Shown here one piece after another: positions 35,339 to 43,958 of a stretch of 64,000 bases of DNA. Each line of letters opens with the position of its first letter. The stretch's first letter is position 1. Where the stretch lies: positions 1,736,001-1,800,000 of the forward strand of contig NZ_CP121247.1 of NCBI RefSeq assembly GCF_029632765.1, read 5' to 3'. This DNA is from Arcanobacterium wilhelmae. GTDB lineage: Bacteria; Actinomycetota; Actinomycetes; Actinomycetales; Actinomycetaceae. The notes beneath the pieces are model-generated. The model was not told the origin of the DNA. It worked only from the letters and a program-made list of their open reading frames with translations, and searched no databases. Both the position numbers and the translations under genes were made by a program.

Positions 35339-37765
35339 TTAGCTTTCACGACGGCGGAGCACCATGGCCACACCCGCGCCGAGAGCTGCGAGTGCAGCGA
35401 GCGCGAGGCCAGCAACGCCCGCTCCTGTGAACGCCAGGCCCTCGCCTTGCTGCGGCGCAGACTGGGAGCCCGAGTTGCCCGTGTTCGCCTGGCCCTCGGT
35501 GTTGCCCGTGTTCGGCTGGTCCCCGGTGTTGCCCGCACCCTCAGACTTCTGCGGCGCCGGAGTTGTCTTGTGCGGAGCGGGTGTGGTTTCCTCGGGAGCC
35601 GAAGTTTCGCCAGGTGCCGGGGTTGTCTTCTGAGGTGCCGGCGTCGTCTGCTCCGGTGCCGGCGTCGTCTCCTGCGGTGCCGGCGTCGTCTGCTCCGGTT
35701 TGGGCGTCTCGGCCGGTGTCAACGGCGTCAGATCCGTCTTTTTGACCAGGTTCAGCCCCACCTTGATCGGGTCGTGATCGGAGGAACGGTAGGCGCTCAG
35801 ATCGAAAGTCTCAGCGAGCGGGTTGATCGTGGTGTGGTAGCGGGCGTACTCGAACGCCACCGGCTCGAGCGCGTTCACGTTCCACACATCCGCGCCGGTC
35901 ACGAGGCCAAGTAGCTTCGAGTTCACGAGCGCATGATCGAGCGAGCCGAGCACACCGCCGTACTGGTAGGACAGGTTCGTTACGCCGAACTTCTCCGCAA
36001 CGGACGTGTAGCCGGCGTCCTTGATCGCCTCCACCGGAGCTTCTTTCGAGTACGAGTTCAGATCGCCAAGGATAATCACCGGATCGTTCGGATAGTTTTC
36101 CTTCACCCAGGCGGTCATTTCCTTGGCCTGGTTCACACGCAGGAGATTGTTATTGCCGGCGAGGGTCTGGTTATCGCCGTCGACGAGCGGATCCTTTGTT
36201 CCGGCCTTCGTTGCCACTGAGCCCTTCGACTTGAAATGGTTGACCACGGAAACGAACTCCGTGCCGACCTTCTGGCCCCCTGCCACCGGACTCCACTTCT
36301 GGGCAAGCGGCTGGCGGGCCCAGCCGTCGAACCACTGGTTCTTCACGAGGATCTTCGACTCGCCCACCGGGGCGACCTTGTCCTTTTGATAGATGTAGGC
36401 CAGGCGGATCACATCTTCGGTATCCACGGCCGGGCGCTGCGACTGAGGCGGCGAGGGCACGTACGCCCACTTCTCAGCGCCGGCCTTCTTGTTGAGGGCC
36501 GCCGTGAGGGTTGCGAGTGCCGCGTCGCGATCATGGCCGAACTTGGCCGAGTTCTCGATTTCCTCAAGCCCGACGACGGTTGAATCCAGTTCCGTGATCG
36601 CTTCGACAATCTTGGCCTGCTGGTTGGCGAACGCTTCGGCCGAGTATGCGCCGCGGACGGTGCAGTAATCCGTCGTAAGCCCCTTCATATCGACGTCGGG
36701 GTAGTACTTACAACCGTCCTCGTTCACGCCGAGGTCGGTGAAGTAGTTGAGCACGTTGAACGAGGAGATCGTCACGTCACCAGCGATCTTCGGTGCCGCA
36801 GGGCGCGCGTTGTTCGACAGCGTGATCACGTCCCACGAGTGGTTTGTGAAAACGTCACCTGTCTTTTCTTGCACGGGCTGGCGCGGCTGGAGGTTCCACT
36901 GGAAGCGGTAGTCGAGGATCATCGGCTCGTTGAAAGTGACGTGCGCACCCACGCGCGCCGGGTTCGCGACGTCAACGTACGACGCCGGCCAGTCGGGCGC
37001 CTCGAAGTGCTCGGGCGTGCCGGTAGCCTTGTTGGCGTAGACCTTCTTCACGGATGTTTCGCGGGAGGCGCCGTCGTCGAGGGTGATCTTGTTTGCCATG
37101 TTCGCCGCGTCAAGCGCCTGCGCTTGCGGGTCGTTTTCCGAGAAACGCTCAGTGGGCTGGTAGAACGGTTCGGCGCCTGGCGCGAGGCCGATCTGGCCGT
37201 AACGGCCGGTTGAGTAGTTGTCCGTGATGGTGTGTGGGCCCGTGATGTGCACGAGCATGCCTTCGAGCTTCTCGCGCTCAGCGTCGCCTGCGGGGACACT
37301 TTCGAGTGTGACGGGAACCGGGGCGACGACGTCGGCGCGGTCGATCTTTTCAACCACCACACCCGAGCCGCCGATTTCCGTCATCTGCTGCTCAACCTTC
37401 TTGCCGCCGAACTCCATCACACGGCCGGTAACTTTCACGAGCGTTCCAAGCGGCAGCTGCGCAATTTTCGGGCTGTAGACGAAAATGCCGGAAGAGGCAG
37501 CCCCATGCTTCTCGCCACCGCTGCCCTCAGTCTGGATGTAGGCACCGTTGAAACCGCCGTCCGGATAGGCTGCGGTGACGACGCCGGTGGTGGTGACGGT
37601 TGCGCCCACGTACGGGCTGGTTGCGCCCTCGCCTTGGATTTGCTCGATCGTGAGCGTCTCGCCCGAGGCCGGCGCGGGTGCCGGTGCAGCCGACGCCACC
37701 ATGGGTGTCAAGAGCACGGCCAGGCCGCCGCCGAGCGCAGCTGCCTTGCTGAGTTTCATCGTCAT
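35339..37765 (-). CDS. Wall-anchored ExeM/NucH-like extracellular nuclease (LAFTG)
   Basis: 808 residues from the ATG at 37765 (AAAGGA upstream). Signal peptide MTMKLSKAAALGGGLAVLL with cleavage near ASAAP. An OB-fold-like N-terminal nucleic-acid domain (TIEQIQGEG, YPDGGFNGAYIQTEGSGGEK, VKVTGRVMEF) is followed by an endonuclease/exonuclease/phosphatase catalytic domain with SSFNVLNYFTD, VVGLEEIEN, VNHFKSKGS, ILGDLNSYSKE, GSLDHALVN and SSDHDPIKVGLN. The metal and proton-donor residues of the EEP fold are intact. A Pro/Thr stalk (TTPAPQ repeats) leads to LAFTG, a hydrophobic helix and RRRES. ExeM and NucH relatives digest extracellular DNA, for nutrition, biofilm dispersal or escape from neutrophil DNA traps; which applies here is inference. 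Confidence 0.92.
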   Translation of the reverse strand: MTMKLSKAAALGGGLAVLLTPMVASAAPAPAPASGETLTIEQIQGEGATSPYVGATVTTTGVVTAAYPDGGFNGAYIQTEGSGGEKHGAASSGIFVYSPKIAQLPLGTLVKVTGRVMEFGGKKVEQQMTEIGGSGVVVEKIDRADVVAPVPVTLESVPAGDAEREKLEGMLVHITGPHTITDNYSTGRYGQIGLAPGAEPFYQPTERFSENDPQAQALDAANMANKITLDDGASRETSVKKVYANKATGTPEHFEAPDWPASYVDVANPARVGAHVTFNEPMILDYRFQWNLQPRQPVQEKTGDVFTNHSWDVITLSNNARPAAPKIAGDVTISSFNVLNYFTDLGVNEDGCKYYPDVDMKGLTTDYCTVRGAYSAEAFANQQAKIVEAITELDSTVVGLEEIENSAKFGHDRDAALATLTAALNKKAGAEKWAYVPSPPQSQRPAVDTEDVIRLAYIYQKDKVAPVGESKILVKNQWFDGWARQPLAQKWSPVAGGQKVGTEFVSVVNHFKSKGSVATKAGTKDPLVDGDNQTLAGNNNLLRVNQAKEMTAWVKENYPNDPVIILGDLNSYSKEAPVEAIKDAGYTSVAEKFGVTNLSYQYGGVLGSLDHALVNSKLLGLVTGADVWNVNALEPVAFEYARYHTTINPLAETFDLSAYRSSDHDPIKVGLNLVKKTDLTPLTPAETPKPEQTTPAPQETTPAPEQTTPAPQKTTPAPGETSAPEETTPAPHKTTPAPQKSEGAGNTGDQPNTGNTEGQANTGNSGSQSAPQQGEGLAFTGAGVAGLALAALAALGAGVAMVLRRRES

Positions 37766-37802
37766 TGATGTGTCCTTTCCCCCTCGAGGGATAGAGCCGA
37801 TT

Positions 37803-37820
37803 GGGTGGCGAGCGTCACCC
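37803..37820 (-). promoter_or_regulatory. Leader hairpin conserved between the two nuclease genes
   Basis: GGGTG pairs with CACCC around a short loop in a leader (minus strand GGGTGACGCTCGCCACCC) that is nearly the same at 42416-42433. Upstream bases TTATTGAAGCA and TAC(T/C)CT are shared too, so promoter and leader were duplicated with the genes. Confidence 0.55.
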
Positions 37821-38004
37821 ACGCAACCAGAGTAGCCCTTCCAGTGCTTCAATAACATGGTTTCAGTGTTTTCCCAGAAAGCCTTTAATTACCCAAAGTA
37901 CGCGGTTTTCTCACTGTTCACTCAACCTTCACCGCCACCGCTATTCGAGTTGTTGTGCCACAATGCGAAACCGTGCGTTTGGTTATTGAGCGTGGCGAAC
38001 ATGA

Positions 38005-38038
38005 ACGGGCCGGGTGGGCATCTGCCCACCCGGCCCGT
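38005..38038. terminator. Terminator of the longer nuclease gene
   Basis: A perfect 15-base GC-rich stem (38005-38019 with 38024-38038), ATCT loop, 58 bases beyond the minus-strand stop at 38097. The rest of 37766-38096 is the leader of the shorter nuclease gene. Confidence 0.85.
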
Positions 38039-38096
38039 GTGTGGCGTTCACTTGCTCACGCGAGTGACGCACGTGCGAGTTTCACTCGCGGCGTTT

Positions 38097-41000
38097 TCAG
38101 CTTTCACGACGGCGAAGCACCATCGCAGCGCCCGCACCGACAGTTGCGAGTGCTACGGCCGCGAGGCCAGCGACGCTCGCACCGGTGAATGCCAGTCCCG
38201 AACCAGTGTGCGACGGAGCCGAATGCATCGGCGCGCCCTGGTTCATCGGGGTGCCGTTGCCGGTGTTCGACTGGCCGCCCGTGTTGCCTGCCCCTTCGGA
38301 CTTCTCGGGCTCCGGCGTCGTGGCCTCCGGTGCCGGAGCCTCCTTCGAGAGCACCTCAAGGGCGATTGCAGTGCGAGCCTGCTCGCCTGGCGTCGTTGAC
38401 ACGGCGACCACGTGGTGGAGGCCAAGGGGAGTCTCCAGAGTGGTCGGCACGGTAACGGTCAGCGCGCCGGTGGCGTCGGCCATTGCCTTGGTCACAAGCA
38501 CCGGATCGGAGTAGAGGTACACGCGCGCCTCGGTGTTCGGCGTGAGGCCCGTGAGCGTCACGTCCACACTGCCGCCGCGAACCACTGTGTAGTGCTGTGC
38601 GAGAGCAAGCGTGCCAGCCTTCACGGCAGCCTCGATTTCCTCCGTGTTCGCGTACACCGGGCCGACGTTGGTGGCCAGGGTCAGCTCCGTCCACGGCGTC
38701 GACGCCGGGGCACTCGGCTCATCCGTCTCAGCCGGCGTCAGCGGAACCAACGGCGACGACGGTGTCTCCGTCGGAGTCGTCTCAGCAGGAGCGGGGGTCG
38801 TCTCTTCCGGAGCCGGAGCACTCGGCTCGTCCGTCTCCGCCGGCGTCAGCGGAATCAACGGCGACGACGGTGTCTCCGCCGGAGTCGTCTCTTCCGGAGC
38901 CGGCGTGGTTTCCTCAGGCTCTGCCGGAATCGACGTCGCCGGAACCAAATCCGTCCACGGAACCGCAACAACACCCTTCAAATTAGGATCGTTCACCGAC
39001 GAACCACCCTCAACAGAACCCGACTTCGTCGCCGGAGCACTCGGCTCCGGAGCCGGGGTGGTCTCTTCCGGCTCTGCCGGAATCGGCGTCGCCGGAACCA
39101 AATCCGTCCACGGACCAACCACAATCTTGCCGTCCAAATTCGGATCGTTCACCGACGAACCACCCTCAACAGAACCAGACTTCGTCGGAGTCGTCTCCTC
39201 CGGAGCCGGAGCACTCGGCTCGTCCGTCTCAGCCGGCGTCAACGGAATCAACGGCGACGACGGTGTCTCCACCGGCATCGTCTCTTCCGGAGCCGGCGTG
39301 GTCTCCTCCGGCTCAGCCGGAATCGGCGTCGCCGGAACCAAATCCGTCCACGGACCAACCACAATCTTGCCGTCCAAATTCGGATCGTTCACCGACGAAC
39401 CACCCTCAACAGAACCAGACTTCGTCGGAGTCGTCTCCTCCGGAGCCGGAGCACTCGGCTCGTCCGTCTCAGCCGGCGTCAGCGGAATCAACGGCGACGA
39501 CGGTGTCTCCACCGGAGTCGTCTCAGCAGGTGCCGGCTTCTCGAGATCGTCGGGGATGAGGTTGAGACCAACCTTAATCGGGTCGTGATCGGAGGAGCGG
39601 TAGGCGGTGGTGTCGTAGGTCGTTGCCGGCGAATTCACCGTCGTCTGGTAACGGGCGTACTCGAACGCCACCGGCTCGAGGGCGTTAACGTTCCACACGT
39701 CAGCCTTGGTGACATGCTCGAGCAGCTTCGCGTTCACGAGCGCGTGATCGAGCGAGCCGATCACGCCGCCGAACTGGTACGACATGTTCTTGACCTTGAA
39801 GTGCTCGGCCACCGAGGTGTAGCCGGCCTCCTGGATCGCCCGCACCGGGGCTTCCTTCGAGTACGAGTTCAGATCGCCGAGGATGATCACTGGATCGTCC
39901 GGGAAGGTCTGCGCCACCCAGTCGGTCATCTCCTTGGCCTGACGCACGCGCAGAAGATTGTTATTTCCGGCGAGAGTCTCGTTGTCGCCCTCAATCAGCG
40001 GCTTCTTGCTCCCCTTCTTCTCCGACGCAACCGAGCCCTTGGACTTGAAGTGGTTCACCACGGAAACGAACTCGGTGCCAACTTTCTCACCGTTCACCAC
40101 GGGGCTCCAACGCTGAGCGAGCGGCTGGCGAGCCCAGTTCTCGAACCATTCGTTCTCCCGGAAGATGAGCGAATCGCCAACCGGCGTCACCTTGTCCTTC
40201 TGGTAAATGTAGGCAAGCCGGATCACGTCTTCCTTCTTGCCGAGCTTCGATTCCTCGGGCGACCTCACATAATCCCACTTCGCGGTGCCGGCCTTCTTGT
40301 TCAGCTGCTCGGTCAGATGCGCCAAAGCGGTGTCGCGTGGCTTGTCGAAACGCGCCGAGTTCTCGATCTCCTCAAGCCCGACGACGGTCGAATCGAGCTT
40401 CGTGATTGCCTCGACGATCTTCTCCTCCTGGCGCGCGAACGCCTCCGCGGAATATGCGCCACGGCGCGTGCAGTAGTCGGTGGACAGCCCCTCGCCCGTG
40501 ATGGACGGGAAAAAGTTGCAGCCGTTTTCTTCTGCACCAAGATCAGTGAAGTAGTTGAGCACGTTGAACGAGGAGATCGTCACGTCGCCCGGGATCTCCG
40601 GCACGGCGGGACGCTCGTATTTCGTCAACTCAATCACATCCCACGAGTGATCCTTGAAGGTCTCACCCTGCTTCTCCTGCACCGGGAATCGCGGTTGCAG
40701 GCTCCACTGGTGACGGAAATCGAGGATCATTGGCTCCTTGAATGTAACGTGCGCGCCCACGCGCACCGGTTTGTTGACATCGAGCCATGACGCCGGAAAA
40801 TCCGGCTTCTCATAGTGGTGGACGCTCGGCTTGCCCGGCTCACCGTTCTGCTTGAGCTTCTGCACCGTGAAGGTGAGAACGTCACCATTCGGGCCACCGC
40901 GAACGCCACGCTCTTTCTTCGCCTTCTCGGCACGCTTAGCCTTCGCCTGATCCTTCGTGTTCGAGCTCTCGTAGACCTTCTTGACCGAGGTCTCGTAGGA

Positions 41001-42380
41001 GATTCCGTCGTCGAGCGTGATCAGGTTCGCCTTGTTTGCGGCAGCGAGGTCTGCCGCCCGTTCATCATCCTCCGGGTATTTCTCGGTGGGCTGGTAGAAC
41101 GGCTCATCGCCAGGCGCCAGGCCGATCTGACCAAACTGCGCCGTCTTGTAGTTCTCCGTGATTGTGTGCGTACCCGTGATCTTCACGAGCATGCCCTCGA
41201 GCGCTTCGCGCTTTTCGTCGCCTGTCGGGATCTGAGCAAGCTCAACCGGTACCGGAGCGACGACGTCGGTGCGCTCGATCTTCTCCACATCCACCTTGCC
41301 AGCGATCTCCGTCAAACGGGTGACCGGGTCCGGCTCTGTCTTCTGATTCGCCTTCTTGCCCGGATACTCCGTCACCGTGCCGGTGACCTTGACGAAATCG
41401 CCGATCTTCATCTGCGCGATCTTCGAGCTGTAGACGAAAATAGCGCTCGACGCGTCGCTGTGCTTATCGCCACCACTACCCTCGGTCTGGATGTAGGCAC
41501 CGTTGAAGCCCCCATCGGGGTACACGGCAGTGATCACGCCGGCGGTAGTGACGCGCTTGCCGAGGTGCGGGCTGAGGAAGTCCGTCCCCTGGATTTCCTG
41601 GATCGGGAGAATATCTCCCGACGCCGGGGGCTGGTTCTCCTCAGACTCTCCCGGAGCGTCCGGCACGGGATCCGTGCCCGGCGTCGTCGTTCCTGGATCG
41701 CCCGGAGCCGGTTCGGCCGGTTCGGGCGCCGGCGCAACTGTGCCGGAACCTTGGGGGCTCAGCTCTCCAACAGTGAAATCCTGAGCATTGTTATCGGTGT
41801 CGGCGCCGTTCTCGCCGCGGTGAAAAGAGGTGGAGTCATCCGTTTTCTCGGTGACGGCGGCAGTCTCGTACCCCTTCGCCGTTTTACCAATACCAACAAC
41901 GTCGATGTAGCCAGGTTTTCCAGCGAAATCGCCATCAAGTGGCGCTGAAAGATCGGCTCCCTCCGCTACGAGAGCCGCAATGGTTCCCGTCTTCGAACGA
42001 GCGAAATCGAAATTTCCCTCCTGATCAGCCTTCGCTCCGTCCCGAAGATTCTTCAGATTTTCTGAATTCTGCGTCGACACAACAAGGAAATGGCCGCCAG
42101 GTGAGATTGTGCCCTTCAACGGAACCTCTTTACTCACCTTACCGCTCTTGGCAGTCGCCTGAACGAGAGTGATTCCGTTGAGATTTACCGGCTCGTGCGT
42201 TGGATTGTAGAGCTCGACATAATCTGGATTGCCGTTATTCTTCGTCCCCTCGACGTAAATCTCATTGATGACCACATTCGTGGCAGCTGTTGTTGCACTC
42301 GCCATTGGCACCACCATCGGCGTCAATAGCACTGCGAGACCGCCCCCAAGTGCGGCCGTTCTGGTTAATTTCATCGTCAT
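38097..42380 (-). CDS. Wall-anchored ExeM/NucH-like nuclease with lamin-tail domain and repeat stalk (LAFTG)
   Basis: 1427 residues from the ATG at 42380. Signal peptide; an N-terminal lamin-tail domain (about 35-200: VVINEIYVEG, DYVELYNPTHEPVNLNG, LVVSTQN), a Pro/Asp linker, then the same OB-like domain and EEP nuclease domain as the paralogue (YPDGGFNGAYIQTEGSGG, SSFNVLNYFTDLG, LEEIEN, VNHFKSKGS, ILGDLNSY, SLDHALVN, SSDHDPIK). It then has a stalk of 80-residue repeats, a beta module (about 1240-1345) shared with the protein at 27359-31105, and LAFTG with RRRES. It is a paralogue of the shorter gene with an added N-terminal domain and extended stalk. Its longer reach suggests display further from the wall. 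Confidence 0.92.
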   Translation of the reverse strand: MTMKLTRTAALGGGLAVLLTPMVVPMASATTAATNVVINEIYVEGTKNNGNPDYVELYNPTHEPVNLNGITLVQATAKSGKVSKEVPLKGTISPGGHFLVVSTQNSENLKNLRDGAKADQEGNFDFARSKTGTIAALVAEGADLSAPLDGDFAGKPGYIDVVGIGKTAKGYETAAVTEKTDDSTSFHRGENGADTDNNAQDFTVGELSPQGSGTVAPAPEPAEPAPGDPGTTTPGTDPVPDAPGESEENQPPASGDILPIQEIQGTDFLSPHLGKRVTTAGVITAVYPDGGFNGAYIQTEGSGGDKHSDASSAIFVYSSKIAQMKIGDFVKVTGTVTEYPGKKANQKTEPDPVTRLTEIAGKVDVEKIERTDVVAPVPVELAQIPTGDEKREALEGMLVKITGTHTITENYKTAQFGQIGLAPGDEPFYQPTEKYPEDDERAADLAAANKANLITLDDGISYETSVKKVYESSNTKDQAKAKRAEKAKKERGVRGGPNGDVLTFTVQKLKQNGEPGKPSVHHYEKPDFPASWLDVNKPVRVGAHVTFKEPMILDFRHQWSLQPRFPVQEKQGETFKDHSWDVIELTKYERPAVPEIPGDVTISSFNVLNYFTDLGAEENGCNFFPSITGEGLSTDYCTRRGAYSAEAFARQEEKIVEAITKLDSTVVGLEEIENSARFDKPRDTALAHLTEQLNKKAGTAKWDYVRSPEESKLGKKEDVIRLAYIYQKDKVTPVGDSLIFRENEWFENWARQPLAQRWSPVVNGEKVGTEFVSVVNHFKSKGSVASEKKGSKKPLIEGDNETLAGNNNLLRVRQAKEMTDWVAQTFPDDPVIILGDLNSYSKEAPVRAIQEAGYTSVAEHFKVKNMSYQFGGVIGSLDHALVNAKLLEHVTKADVWNVNALEPVAFEYARYQTTVNSPATTYDTTAYRSSDHDPIKVGLNLIPDDLEKPAPAETTPVETPSSPLIPLTPAETDEPSAPAPEETTPTKSGSVEGGSSVNDPNLDGKIVVGPWTDLVPATPIPAEPEETTPAPEETMPVETPSSPLIPLTPAETDEPSAPAPEETTPTKSGSVEGGSSVNDPNLDGKIVVGPWTDLVPATPIPAEPEETTPAPEPSAPATKSGSVEGGSSVNDPNLKGVVAVPWTDLVPATSIPAEPEETTPAPEETTPAETPSSPLIPLTPAETDEPSAPAPEETTPAPAETTPTETPSSPLVPLTPAETDEPSAPASTPWTELTLATNVGPVYANTEEIEAAVKAGTLALAQHYTVVRGGSVDVTLTGLTPNTEARVYLYSDPVLVTKAMADATGALTVTVPTTLETPLGLHHVVAVSTTPGEQARTAIALEVLSKEAPAPEATTPEPEKSEGAGNTGGQSNTGNGTPMNQGAPMHSAPSHTGSGLAFTGASVAGLAAVALATVGAGAAMVLRRRES
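38695..39530 (-). repeat. 240-bp tandem repeats in the nuclease stalk
   Basis: Blocks at 39171-39285 and 39411-39525 are almost identical at a period of 240 bases; partial and variant units extend to about 38700. They encode SSPLIPLTPAETDEPSAPAP, EETTPTKSGSVEGGSSVNDP and WTDLVPAT units. High DNA identity means recent duplication and probable length variation. Confidence 0.85.
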
Positions 42381-42415
42381 TGATGCACCTTTCCCCCGAA
42401 AGACAAAAACCCGTT

Positions 42416-42433
42416 GGGTGGCAAGCGTCACCC
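42416..42433 (-). promoter_or_regulatory. Second copy of the nuclease leader hairpin
   Basis: Plus strand GGGTGGCAAGCGTCACCC, one base different from the copy at 37803-37820 and at the same distance from its start codon. The remainder of 42434-42780 holds TTCAATAACTTA and GCGGTTTTC blocks also shared with the paralogue, and no gene that I can support. Confidence 0.5.
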
Positions 42434-42780
42434 ACACAAACAGGGTAACGCTTTCATTGCTTCAATAACTTACTTTTAGTATTTTTCCAGCATTGCGTTA
42501 AATGCTCGAAGTGTGCGGTTTTCCGCGGGTTCAACCTGTTTACATTCCCGCAACCATCACACCACACGTGCCACAATGTGAGACTTACTATTCCGTATCT
42601 TGGGCATGGGAATGGCTGTCATTTCCTACAGGGAAATTCACGCTCTCCATGCATACGATGCCCGCATCCACTCTCTGGAAAAGTTGGCTGACATTCCCTC
42701 TTCACTTCGACTAATTCGCTACCTTCACCCACCCCAACCCACGATCGGCCGGAATCACTGACGGACGGTAAGGTTGCGCT

Positions 42781-43452
42781 ATGGAAACAATTTCGGGAGC
42801 TGTAGTGATCGGCGCCGGCGTCATGGGAAGCGCACTGGCGCAGCATATCGCCGAGTATGGCTTTCCCGTGTGGAATGCCGCGCGGCGGGCGGCGGGCGAG
42901 CTCGCCCGCGAGCTCCCCGCCGCGATCACAGCAGTCAACATCGCAGATATTAGCTCGCTCCCGGATGGCACGGCCGTCATTCTTACCATTCCGCTCTCAG
43001 CCGTGGCAACGATTCCACCCGAGGTGGGCGCTGGCCGGATCCTCATCGACGTCGCCAACTACTGGCCACGTCTCGATTCTGCGAGCGAGTTCGCCACACA
43101 CCCACGTGATTCCTCGCTCGGTGTAGCCACACACTTCGCGCACGCACACGTAGCAAAAACCCTCAACCATCTGGCCTTCGACGCCCTCGCCTTCGATGCA
43201 CGCCCGCCCGGCTCCCCGGATCGGCGCGCCCAGGCCGTTGCTGCGGACGATCAACGCGTGCGTAGCGCGGTAATGGATTTCGTCAATACCCTCGGATTCG
43301 ATCCGGTCGATGCCGGCCCGCTCAAAAACGGGCGCCTCTTCGCGCCCGGCACCACGATCTTCAACGGAGGTTGGCGAGACGCCACATCAATGCGGCGTGT
43401 ACTCGAACGTCACCTGCGAAACTCCGCCGGCACCTCTCGCCAATCGCTGTGA
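42781..43452 (+). CDS. F420/NADP oxidoreductase-like dinucleotide-binding protein
   Basis: 223 residues. Rossmann glycine motif GAGVMGSAL at residues 10-18; later ILTIPLSAV, LIDVANYW, AKTLNHL and the C-terminal VDAGPLKNGRLFAPGT, an arrangement typical of the NADPH-dependent F420 reductase family. Whether it uses F420 here is not shown. TAAGGT lies six bases before the ATG, so it could be leaderless. Its last 43 bases overlap the end of the convergent Nudix gene. Confidence 0.75.
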   Translation: METISGAVVIGAGVMGSALAQHIAEYGFPVWNAARRAAGELARELPAAITAVNIADISSLPDGTAVILTIPLSAVATIPPEVGAGRILIDVANYWPRLDSASEFATHPRDSSLGVATHFAHAHVAKTLNHLAFDALAFDARPPGSPDRRAQAVAADDQRVRSAVMDFVNTLGFDPVDAGPLKNGRLFAPGTTIFNGGWRDATSMRRVLERHLRNSAGTSRQSL

Positions 43453-43958
43453 TCCCACGGCTGCTCGGCCCCGTAGTCCCGAACAACCCAATCCAACACT
43501 CGCGCTGTAAAACCCCAGATCACAAGCCCGTCAACGATAAATGCTGGCCCGATCTGTACGCCGTCACGCAACGCCATAAACCGCCGCGCAGGATCCGCGA
43601 GCACACTCAACGGCACCCGATAAATCTCAGCCACTTCGGAATCGGACGGCATGACCTCACCTACACCATCCCAACGACCCAGCACCGGGACAATCGCAAG
43701 TGTGCGCGTGCCAGCCCTCGCTGGCTCCAGCTCGCCGACAATCTCCACCCATGCAGGATCCAAGGCGATCTCCTCGTTCGCCTCGCGAAGCGCGGTCTGA
43801 ACCGCACTCTCCCCCGCCTCACGCATCCCGCCAGGGAAACTTATCTGCCCGGGCTGGCTGCGCAAAGTAAGCGCGCGGCGGGTGAGCACAACACTCGGAT
43901 CCGCCGCGCAATCAACAAGAACAAGGACGGCAGCACGCCACTCCTCGTCCGCATACAT
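43410..43958 (-). CDS. CoA-pyrophosphatase-type Nudix hydrolase
   Basis: 182 residues. The CoA-type preface LRSQPGQISFPGG leads into the Nudix box GGMREAGESAVQTALREANEEIAL, given here as GGMREAGESAVQ and TALREANEEIAL, with intact REANEE. NUDT7/CoAse relatives hydrolyse CoA and its derivatives. The ATG touches the hspR stop (TGATG at 43956-43960), so it is translated as the fifth gene of the heat-shock operon, an unusual partner. Confidence 0.85.
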   Translation of the reverse strand: MYADEEWRAAVLVLVDCAADPSVVLTRRALTLRSQPGQISFPGGMREAGESAVQTALREANEEIALDPAWVEIVGELEPARAGTRTLAIVPVLGRWDGVGEVMPSDSEVAEIYRVPLSVLADPARRFMALRDGVQIGPAFIVDGLVIWGFTARVLDWVVRDYGAEQPWDHSDWREVPAEFRR

